A DNA stretch of 11,231 nt from CAYQFQ01 sp964539415 (GTDB lineage Bacteria; Patescibacteriota; Minisyncoccia; Phycocordibacterales; GWA1-40-21), in the NCBI GenBank assembly GCA_964539415.1, contig CAZIID010000017.1, positions 1-11,231 of the forward strand. Direction: 5' to 3'. The position numbers were made by a program, and so were the translations under genes. A model generated the notes under the pieces. It made no database searches. It was not told the DNA's origin and saw only the letters and a list, made by a program, of their open reading frames with translations. Below, piece by piece: positions 6,604-11,231 of the stretch (positions are counted from its first letter, which is position 1; each line of letters begins with the position of its first letter).

Positions 6604-6735
6604 ATGAACGAAGATACCAGAACCGAAGAACTTGGAACCGAGGCGATTGCCGGGGCACTGGAAAGATTGGATTGTTCCAGTGAGCAGTTTCGAGACCACA
6701 CCCAAGGCAATTACGGCGCGTGGGACAATGCTTGA
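6604..6735 (+). CDS. Putative radical-SAM RiPP precursor peptide
   Basis: A 43-aa ORF with the best ribosome-binding site in the window (AAAGGAGGTG, 6 nt before the ATG) and a near-consensus promoter. Residues 1-23 are acidic and partly amphipathic (LGTEAIAGALERLD, 10-23) and would serve as leader; the C-terminal part has Cys24, then F29-R-D, H32-T-Q, Y37-G-A and W40-D-N before the final Ala. F-R-D and W-D-N fit the aromatic-X-(N/D) triplets that SPASM radical SAM enzymes cross-link into three-residue cyclophanes. A hand count gives about 52% G+C over 6601-6720, against below 30% in a line of the next gene. It is followed by a strong terminator, then a TraB-like peptidase and a radical SAM gene. 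It could instead be a regulatory leader peptide of those genes, but no codon run or pause motif suggests this. Confidence 0.8.
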   Translation: MNEDTRTEELGTEAIAGALERLDCSSEQFRDHTQGNYGAWDNA

Positions 6736-6752
6736 TGCATTTCCCTTTTGTT

Positions 6753-6797
6753 GGGCTTCCTGTATGATTATCATTCAGGAAGCCCTTTTTATTTATT
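6753..6797 (+). terminator. Intrinsic terminator behind the 43-aa peptide gene
   Basis: GGGCTTCCTG (6753-6762) pairs perfectly with CAGGAAGCCC (6776-6785), and the loop ATGATTATCAT can pair further, so 33 bases are nearly palindromic. A T-rich tail (TTTTTATTTATTT) follows at 6786. It would give abundant short peptide mRNA and limited readthrough into the peptidase gene, the arrangement usual for RiPP structural genes. Confidence 0.88.
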
Positions 6798-6805
6798 TCA
6801 ATACA

Positions 6806-7636
6806 ATGTCAAAAGAATTAAATTTTAATTTGATGGTTGACGAAGATAAAACTGATTTAAAAATCAGTCAGTTTCCCTATGTTTTTGAACTGTACAATAA
6901 GGGCAAAACTCAACAGCTAACTTTTTTTGGGACAGAACATAGCAGTGATGTAAATAATAAACAGTGGAAAATTTTGGAGAGAGATTGGCGAAAATTTGTG
7001 GATAATACACAAGTTGAAAAAAGAGTTGTTTTTTTGGAGGGTAGTCCTCGTGTGTTTAGTTTTGAAAAATATTTAGATAATAATGAAAAAATCACTGGTC
7101 TAGAAGTAGTACAAAAATATGGAGAATTTGGGGCTTGGTCCTATTTTTCCCAAGATGATCAAAAGGAAGTAATTTTCGTTGATCCGAAGTTTAATGATGA
7201 AGCGGAGTATTTATTGAGACGATTTGATAAGACTGCCGTGTCTTATTATTTTTTTGCAAGATATTTTGGATCTTATATCAACAAACAAAACATTACATTT
7301 GATGAAGCTTTAAAACAAGCAGTCATCACTACTCATAATAAAACACATTCATCTTTTTCTGGTAGTGTTGAGGATTATAAAAAAATTCACCAACAATTTT
7401 TTAATCACAAACTAGATGAGGGTCAAATTGAAGTTGTCCGCAAGGCTTCATGGCCTACTAGATACGATTGTCAAAGTAATGAAGTGGCACGACAATCTAC
7501 TGTGTTTAGAAATATATATATATTAAAACAAATAAAAAAATACTGGGAGCAAGGTAAAAATGTTTTCATTCTGTTTGGTGCAGGACACGCTGTAGCACAA
7601 AAACCTGTTCTGTGCGATTTTATTGAAAACCAATAG
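6806..7636 (+). CDS. TraB/PrgY/Tiki-type putative metallopeptidase
   Basis: A 276-aa protein with the four spaced motifs of the TraB/Tiki (EreA-like) superfamily: FFGTEH (40-45) with metal-ligand-type His45, FLEGSPR (76-82) with Glu78, an R-N pair in FRNIYI (234-239), and FGAGH (257-261) with His261. Family members include PrgY/TraB, which act on peptide pheromones, and Tiki proteases. Unlike PrgY/TraB it lacks C-terminal membrane helices and a signal peptide, so it is probably cytosolic. The reading frame stays open upstream to 6632, but that extension crosses the peptide gene and terminator and shows no family similarity, so the ATG at 6806 is chosen. That ATG has no Shine-Dalgarno. The position between peptide and maturase suggests leader removal or destruction of unmodified peptide (inference). 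Confidence 0.78.
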   Translation: MSKELNFNLMVDEDKTDLKISQFPYVFELYNKGKTQQLTFFGTEHSSDVNNKQWKILERDWRKFVDNTQVEKRVVFLEGSPRVFSFEKYLDNNEKITGLEVVQKYGEFGAWSYFSQDDQKEVIFVDPKFNDEAEYLLRRFDKTAVSYYFFARYFGSYINKQNITFDEALKQAVITTHNKTHSSFSGSVEDYKKIHQQFFNHKLDEGQIEVVRKASWPTRYDCQSNEVARQSTVFRNIYILKQIKKYWEQGKNVFILFGAGHAVAQKPVLCDFIENQ

Positions 7637-7661
7637 AAAGTAATTTCTACAAATATGTAAC

Positions 7662-7690
7662 TTGCTGTTATCAATATTTTATTGTACACT
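7662..7690 (+). promoter_or_regulatory. Possible internal promoter for the radical SAM gene
   Basis: In the 116-bp gap after the TraB-like gene, TTGCTG (7662-7667), a 17-bp spacer and TACACT (7685-7690) are present, 62 nt before the next ATG. The matches are moderate in an AT-rich gap, so chance is possible. Confidence 0.3.
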
Positions 7691-7752
7691 ATTATTAGTT
7701 AAAAGTAATATGTTCTTTGTCACTAAACCCTAGAAATATAAAGGAGGTTGTT

Positions 7753-8823
7753 ATGAACAAAACGCCGATAATTAAGGTTGTTGGTACAGCGTGCAATTTG
7801 CGATGTGATTACTGCTTTTTTTTAGAGCACAGTCAAAAGAAAGTAATCTCGTTGGAGTTACTAGAAAGTTTTTTCGAGCAGTATTTTCAAATGTTTTCGG
7901 GTGAAATTAATTTTGTCTGGCACGGTGGTGAACCGTTGTTGGCAGGAATTGATTTTTATCAAATTGCTATTAGTTTGCAACGCCACTTTAAAAAAAATGG
8001 AGATAAAATTCGGAATTCCATTCAAACTAATGCCACTTTGATCACTGAAAATTGGTGTGAGTTTTTCAAAGAGCACAAGTTTGCAGTTGGTGTCAGTCTC
8101 GATGGAACGGAGATTTCACATAATCGCCATCGTAAATTTGTTGATGGACATGGTTCATTCCAAGCAACTATGGCGGGAATTCAAAAGTTGCAAGATCACC
8201 AAATTAAATTTGGGATTATTGCTACTGTAACCAAATCTAGTTTAGAAAATCTGGAACATGATTTGGAATTTTTTGTCAGAGAAACCAAATTAGATCGTTT
8301 AGCATTTAATTTGTTTGCTGATGATTCTACAGGTAATCAGCAACTGACTGATGAAAATATTTCTTCAGTCGAAGCGGAATTTTTCTATCAAACAATCATG
8401 CGGTTTTGGTTGAAAGAAAATAACCGCAAACTGTCTATTAGAGAAATTGACAATTGCTTGGCTGGAGTAGTTGGTAAATGGCCAAAGAATTGTTCGTTCA
8501 ATGGATCGTGTACTGATTATTTTTCACTAAACATTGATGGTGAGGTTTACCCGTGTGAACGATTGTCGTTTAATGGTAGTGGCTTGCTTGGTGATTTACG
8601 AAGTCAGACGTTAGTCGAGATTTTAACCAGCAAACAATTTGATCAACATTGTCAGCGAAGTGCAGAACGTTCAGTGGCTTGTGAAAAGTGTTCTAACAGT
8701 AAATTTTGTAATAACGGTTGCACGGCACTAAGGAATAAGGATGGCATTTTTCGCTATTGTTCAGCACGACAATTAGCTTACCAGAAATTGTCAGCATTGA
8801 TTCAAAAATTAGATAAGAAATAG
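7753..8823 (+). CDS. Radical SAM/SPASM peptide maturase
   Basis: A 356-aa radical SAM enzyme, probably modifying the 43-aa peptide upstream. The SAM-cleaving 4Fe-4S cluster is bound by CNLRCDYC (Cys14, 18, 21; CX3CX2C); HGGEPLLAG (57-65), QTNATL (91-96) and GVSLDG (113-118) are core barrel motifs of the anSME-like branch. The C-terminal SPASM region has Cys247, 253, 268 (YPCERL), 310, 313, 319, 323 and 336, enough for two auxiliary clusters. Closest relatives in kind are anaerobic sulfatase-maturating enzymes and the SPASM enzymes that form cyclophanes in RiPPs (Xye/Grr/Fxs groups). No sulfatase is nearby, which favours the peptide role. The ATG at 7753 is chosen over an in-frame TTG at 7717 because AAAGGAGGTTG ends 2 nt before it (core AAGGAGG about 5 nt). 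No leader-binding RRE domain is visible. It ends just before a strong terminator. Confidence 0.9.
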   Translation: MNKTPIIKVVGTACNLRCDYCFFLEHSQKKVISLELLESFFEQYFQMFSGEINFVWHGGEPLLAGIDFYQIAISLQRHFKKNGDKIRNSIQTNATLITENWCEFFKEHKFAVGVSLDGTEISHNRHRKFVDGHGSFQATMAGIQKLQDHQIKFGIIATVTKSSLENLEHDLEFFVRETKLDRLAFNLFADDSTGNQQLTDENISSVEAEFFYQTIMRFWLKENNRKLSIREIDNCLAGVVGKWPKNCSFNGSCTDYFSLNIDGEVYPCERLSFNGSGLLGDLRSQTLVEILTSKQFDQHCQRSAERSVACEKCSNSKFCNNGCTALRNKDGIFRYCSARQLAYQKLSALIQKLDKK

Positions 8824-8844
8824 TCTAGACAGTTGTTTAACAAC

Positions 8845-8879
8845 GCCAGTTGATCCTTAAGGATCAACTGGCTTTTTTT
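8845..8879 (+). terminator. Intrinsic terminator of the radical SAM operon
   Basis: GCCAGTTGATCC, the loop TTAA and GGATCAACTGGC form a perfect 12-bp stem (8845-8872) followed by seven T. It could also work in the other direction to a lesser degree. The following gap to 8993 holds nothing recognisable. Confidence 0.92.
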
Positions 8880-8993
8880 ATACTACTGTAAGTTATTTTT
8901 TAACACTTTAATTATAATATTTGTAACTTTCTCTCCTTTACCAACATCCTAACAAAATATTCTCATCGTCTTTATACAAATAGAGTGAAATTA

Positions 8994-9389
8994 CTATACG
9001 TTTTTTTTATTAGAAAACTTATTCGTGTATTTACAATAATCATTCCAATCTATCTTACATTCTTCAGCAAGTAGTCGTTCTATCTTCTCTGAAAACATAT
9101 GCTCTGTGTGGTATGGAGCATGAATATCTTCTCCAGGTTCTGTATCATCACCTTCAATTCTTTTCGCTTCGTATTCAACATCAAACTTTGTGATTTCTTC
9201 ATCTGTTATTCCCCTGTTTTCACACAAAAATTGCTCAACCATTTCGTGTATCGCTACAAGGAATTCATATTCTCTTCTACTCATATTGGAAACTTTTATT
9301 TCATCTATACCGTCCTTCTTGTAATAGTCACCGATAGTGTCATATCTTTGTTCGCTATCGGGGATTGTTTTTATATTTATATTTAACAT
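8994..9389 (-). CDS. Hypothetical protein with HExxE motif
   Basis: A 131-aa soluble protein I cannot name. It begins with a short strand region (NINIKTIPDSEQRYDTIGDY), then a helix AIHEMVEQFLC (46-56) with H48-E-x-x-E52, an acidic middle with EPGEDIHAPYHTEH (84-97) carrying three more histidines, and a helical C-terminal part (IERLLAEECKIDW). The spaced His/Glu residues would suit metal binding, as in zincin-like or phage-associated small proteins of similar layout; that link is from memory and weak. It stands alone. The ATG has TATAAT exactly 6 nt upstream and no Shine-Dalgarno, so a leaderless transcript is expected. Confidence 0.7.
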   Translation of the reverse strand: MLNINIKTIPDSEQRYDTIGDYYKKDGIDEIKVSNMSRREYEFLVAIHEMVEQFLCENRGITDEEITKFDVEYEAKRIEGDDTEPGEDIHAPYHTEHMFSEKIERLLAEECKIDWNDYCKYTNKFSNKKNV

Positions 9390-9395
9390 ACTGAC

Positions 9396-9401
9396 ATTAT
9401 A
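9396..9401 (-). promoter_or_regulatory. -10 element, leaderless start of the 131-aa gene
   Basis: A perfect TATAAT on the minus strand sits 6 nt before the ATG at 9389. Sequence around it (tgatataat, six bases, ATGtTAAATAT) closely matches that before the GrpB gene. Confidence 0.55.
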
Positions 9402-9480
9402 TCATTATTGAGTGTATTAAAGACAATTTGATATCTTTTAATTGTGAGATTCATAAAAATGTTATTATATAATACTTGAT

Positions 9481-10005
9481 TTATTTATCTTCTTTGGCTA
9501 TTTTTAAAATTTTAGCAACAAACTCGCTTTTATCACTTAAATAACTTCCTTTTCCCGTGGGATCATCTTTCAATAACTTTCTTTTTAATTTTTGATATTC
9601 ATCTCGAAAATCTGGATGTTTTCTTAAATAATCTCTGAATAAAATTTGTCTCTCCCAAAAACTGCCTTTGTCCTTATAGGCAATGGAAAGATGAAACTCC
9701 GTTGGATTACCTTTTCTGAAAAAGTGTCGTTCTCCACTAGAATTTAACTTATCATATTGATAACCTAATTTTTCAACTAATCCAATAAAAATGTCTCCAT
9801 CTTCTCTTTTTTCTATTAGGACAGCAATATCAATAATCGGCTTTGATGAAAGCCCTGATATTGAAGTACTGCCTATATGTTCAATTGCAATAGCCTTACC
9901 ATTAAATATCTTTAACAAATTATTTTTTTCTACCTCAAACTTATCTTCCCATGACGATTCATAAGACGATAAAATTGTGTGTGATAAATCATTCATATTT
10001 AGCAT
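9481..10005 (-). CDS. GrpB family (UPF0157) nucleotidyltransferase-like protein
   Basis: A 174-aa protein of the GrpB/UPF0157 family, which has a nucleotidyltransferase fold and no settled physiological role. The signature IEHIGSTSISGLSSKPIIDI (41-60) contains the G-S-T-S loop and the Asp59 that fit the catalytic site of this fold; ERHFFRKGN (92-100) and LAKHPDFRDEY-like RKHPDFRDEY (128-137) are also typical. Length is normal. The first ATG (10005) is kept because TATAAT lies exactly 6 nt upstream; an ATG three codons on is the alternative. It is a single gene with its own promoter. Confidence 0.88.
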   Translation of the reverse strand: MLNMNDLSHTILSSYESSWEDKFEVEKNNLLKIFNGKAIAIEHIGSTSISGLSSKPIIDIAVLIEKREDGDIFIGLVEKLGYQYDKLNSSGERHFFRKGNPTEFHLSIAYKDKGSFWERQILFRDYLRKHPDFRDEYQKLKRKLLKDDPTGKGSYLSDKSEFVAKILKIAKEDK

Positions 10006-10011
10006 ACAGGT

Positions 10012-10017
10012 ATTATA
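10012..10017 (-). promoter_or_regulatory. -10 element, leaderless start of the GrpB gene
   Basis: A perfect TATAAT on the minus strand is 6 nt before the ATG, so transcription should start at the initiation codon. No clear -35 is seen; the terminator of the upstream gene lies directly behind it. Confidence 0.55.
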
Positions 10018-10025
10018 TCATTTTT

Positions 10026-10068
10026 AAATAAAAGAAAACCGCCTTTCTGGATTACTCCATAAGGCGGT
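10026..10068 (-). terminator. Intrinsic terminator of the EamA gene
   Basis: On the minus strand ACCGCCTT (10061-10068) pairs with AAGGCGGT (10038-10045) around a 15-nt loop, followed by TTTCTTTTATTT. It begins 16 nt after the transporter stop codon. Confidence 0.85.
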
Positions 10069-10083
10069 GATTGTTTCGTAACT

Positions 10084-10965
10084 TTAGACGGTAAGTAGGA
10101 TTCCTCCCACAACCATCACAACTATACCAATGGCCTTGAAGACCATTTCTTTACGACTGAAGTCTTCCTTCAATTTAGGAAAACGACGCATAAAGAGGAG
10201 GACACCAATCAGAACGAACAGTGGTTGAGTGCAGAATGCAGCTTGAGCCACGGCAATCGGCATAACGAGCTTAGCCGCGTCCATGAGACCATCCCCCGAA
10301 GAGAATGCGATTTCTGAACCTGCCAGAGTACCCATTTTTGCGCGAATACTAGGAACAAAGCTTCGACGGACACTCGGCCAAAACAGCGCCAAAAGTCCGA
10401 AGAATGCTTTTCCACACCAATCTGCAAAAATCGTTTCTGATGTTGCGTGTCCTCGACCAAATTCTCCAAAAATTACATCGTTTACTGCAACTAGTGCTGA
10501 TGACAGAATCATCAGCATGGCAAGCTTACCAGTTATCACACCTTTCTTCAAAGAAAGCACGGTGCCTCCAATGACGAGAGTTATGATACCTGCCAGTTGC
10601 TGACTCGTCGGCAATTCACCGATAATCAGATTTGCAACAACGATACCAAAAATTGGAATAATTTGGTAAAAAGGAATGACACGTGATGTTTCCTCAGTCT
10701 TCAAACACTTGAAATATAGCCATATCGCTATGACATATATCACACCGTTGAAGAAAAGAGGGCCAAACACCGCAAGATCGATTCCGTAGTTCGGGATAAC
10801 CCAAACTCCGATAAGCACCGCCATCAGCAGATTGAAAAACCCACCAATTGCAGTCAAAGTCGGAATACTGGATTCTTCATCATCTCCGCTGACCAATCCA
10901 CGATCAAGCAGATTGGCCATAGCACAGAGTGCCGAAGCCATCAAAGCGAGCCACAGAAAATTCAT
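10084..10965 (-). CDS. EamA/DMT-family membrane transporter
   Basis: A 293-aa integral membrane protein of about ten helices, built as two repeated EamA units (about 1-140 and 147-293), the layout of drug/metabolite transporter superfamily exporters. Recognisable elements are RVIPFYQIIPIFGIVVANLI (95-114), GELPTSQQLAGIITLVIGGTVLSL with the usual conserved Gly residues, and a similar final helix MVFKAIGIVVMVVGGILLTV. The substrate cannot be told. The start has a strong AGGAGG (10971-10976) 5 nt upstream. Sampled lines are 40-55% G+C, clearly above the surrounding genes, and initiation signals are canonical, so recent acquisition from a less AT-rich donor is likely. Promoter, 5' hairpin and terminator make it a self-contained unit. 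Nothing ties it to the peptide clusters. Confidence 0.9.
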   Translation of the reverse strand: MNFLWLALMASALCAMANLLDRGLVSGDDEESSIPTLTAIGGFFNLLMAVLIGVWVIPNYGIDLAVFGPLFFNGVIYVIAIWLYFKCLKTEETSRVIPFYQIIPIFGIVVANLIIGELPTSQQLAGIITLVIGGTVLSLKKGVITGKLAMLMILSSALVAVNDVIFGEFGRGHATSETIFADWCGKAFFGLLALFWPSVRRSFVPSIRAKMGTLAGSEIAFSSGDGLMDAAKLVMPIAVAQAAFCTQPLFVLIGVLLFMRRFPKLKEDFSRKEMVFKAIGIVVMVVGGILLTV

Positions 10966-11003
10966 TTTATCCTCCTAAAGTTGTTTTGTTGACAAATAAC
11001 AAA

Positions 11004-11020
11004 AGCTGGAATACCCAGCT
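11004..11020 (-). promoter_or_regulatory. 5'-leader hairpin upstream of the EamA gene
   Basis: On the minus strand AGCTGG, GTATT and CCAGCT form a 6-bp stem with a 5-nt loop followed by TTTTGTTATTTG, between the promoter (11037-11065) and the ribosome-binding site. It could act as a weak attenuator or as an mRNA-stabilising hairpin. I do not recognise a known riboswitch. Confidence 0.4.
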
Positions 11021-11036
11021 CTTAATCTCTTCTACT

Positions 11037-11065
11037 ATTATAGCAAATTAAAATCTAAAAGTCAA
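11037..11065 (-). promoter_or_regulatory. Consensus promoter of the EamA gene
   Basis: On the minus strand TTGACT (11060-11065), a 17-bp spacer and a perfect TATAAT (11037-11042). Transcription would start near 11030, giving a leader of about 65 nt. A short inverted repeat GTCA-N5-TGAC (11061-11073) overlaps the -35 and might be an operator. Confidence 0.75.
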
Positions 11066-11109
11066 TATGTGACAATTCTTTATATTTATAGCCATTTTTA
11101 TACCAAACT

Positions 11110-11138
11110 TTGATTTTTATATTAAATAGAGCTAATAT
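11110..11138 (+). promoter_or_regulatory. Promoter of the gene at the right edge
   Basis: TTGATT (11110-11115), a 17-bp spacer and TAATAT (11133-11138) end 10 nt before the ATG at 11149; a second choice, TATATT at 11136-11141, ends 7 nt before it. Either gives an almost leaderless message. Confidence 0.4.
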
Positions 11139-11148
11139 ATTCATATAT

Positions 11149-11231
11149 ATGAAAATACTGTTTATTTCAACAGATTGTATAGCTTTAGGACTTGCTCATA
11201 AACTCAAAAAAGAAGGTAATGAAGTAAAACT
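11149..11231 (+). CDS. N-terminal fragment, probable PurD-like/ATP-grasp protein
   Basis: The first 27 codons of a gene that leaves the window: MKILFISTDCIALGLAHKLK then KEGNEVK. A beta strand, a turn with a small residue, a helix and 'EGNEV' resemble the N-terminal Rossmann-like domain of phosphoribosylamine-glycine ligase (PurD) and related ATP-grasp proteins. Too little is present for a firm call; any nucleotide-binding Rossmann protein could start like this. No Shine-Dalgarno precedes the ATG. Confidence 0.5.
   Translation, partial: MKILFISTDCIALGLAHKLKKEGNEVK

Noticed and set aside
6632..6805. N-terminal extension of the TraB-like protein by up to 58 residues
   Set aside because: It would run through the peptide gene in another frame and through the terminator, has no Shine-Dalgarno, and carries no family motif; the GTEH-containing domain begins shortly after the ATG at 6806.
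7717..7752. Upstream TTG start for the radical SAM gene
   Set aside because: No ribosome-binding site precedes it, while AAAGGAGGTTG directly precedes the ATG at 7753 and the radical SAM core starts a few residues later.
7753..8823. Radical SAM gene as an anaerobic sulfatase-maturating enzyme
   Set aside because: The layout is similar, but no sulfatase is present and a short peptide gene with cyclophane-type triplets lies upstream in the same locus.
9391..9462. 23-codon ORF (minus strand) behind a TATAAT, whose stop overlaps the start of the 131-aa gene
   Set aside because: It is short, AT-rich and compositionally unremarkable, without ribosome-binding site; it overlaps the promoter of the 131-aa gene and is probably chance.

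Overview
The window looks like a chromosomal segment of an uncultivated, AT-rich bacterium, most likely of the Patescibacteria/CPR type. This is inferred from style and not proven: low G+C, short single-domain hypotheticals, a compact TyrS, many starts without a Shine-Dalgarno site, and a -10 box placed so that transcripts would be leaderless. UGA is used as a stop (SET gene and both short peptide genes), which argues against the UGA-Gly code of Gracilibacteria/Absconditabacteria.

Layout. The left edge (1-66) holds part of a dispersed palindromic repeat. tyrS (91-1284, minus) is housekeeping. Next, all on the minus strand and read from right to left, comes a block: a truncated copy of a SET gene (6435-6334), a 34-aa peptide ending in a Ser/Thr/Cys-rich tail (6237-6133), a 102-aa DUF6176-like protein (6048-5740), a 738-aa protein fusing an RRE-like winged helix, a SagB-type flavin dehydrogenase and a YcaO cyclodehydratase (5733-3517), then the intact SET-domain gene (3465-2953) overlapping by 4 nt a membrane histidine kinase (2956-1349), closed by a terminator. 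I read the middle part as a compact thiazole/oxazole-modified peptide (TOMM/LAP) cassette inserted between, or formed by duplication of, the SET 5' region.

Immediately to the right and divergently transcribed (plus strand) is a second ribosomal-peptide locus. It has a near-consensus promoter preceded by a 12-bp palindrome, a perfect Shine-Dalgarno, a G+C-rich 43-aa peptide gene (6604-6735) containing F-R-D and W-D-N triplets, a strong intrinsic terminator, a soluble TraB/PrgY/Tiki-type putative metallopeptidase (6806-7636), and a radical SAM/SPASM maturase (7753-8823) ended by another strong terminator. Two unrelated RiPP systems thus sit back to back. Neither short precursor is visible at normal ORF-length cutoffs. 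No dedicated exporter or immunity gene is visible for either.

The right part is ordinary: a 131-aa protein with an HExxE motif, a GrpB-family protein, a G+C-richer EamA/DMT transporter with its own consensus promoter and 5' hairpin, and the first 27 codons of a probable PurD-like/ATP-grasp gene running off the window.
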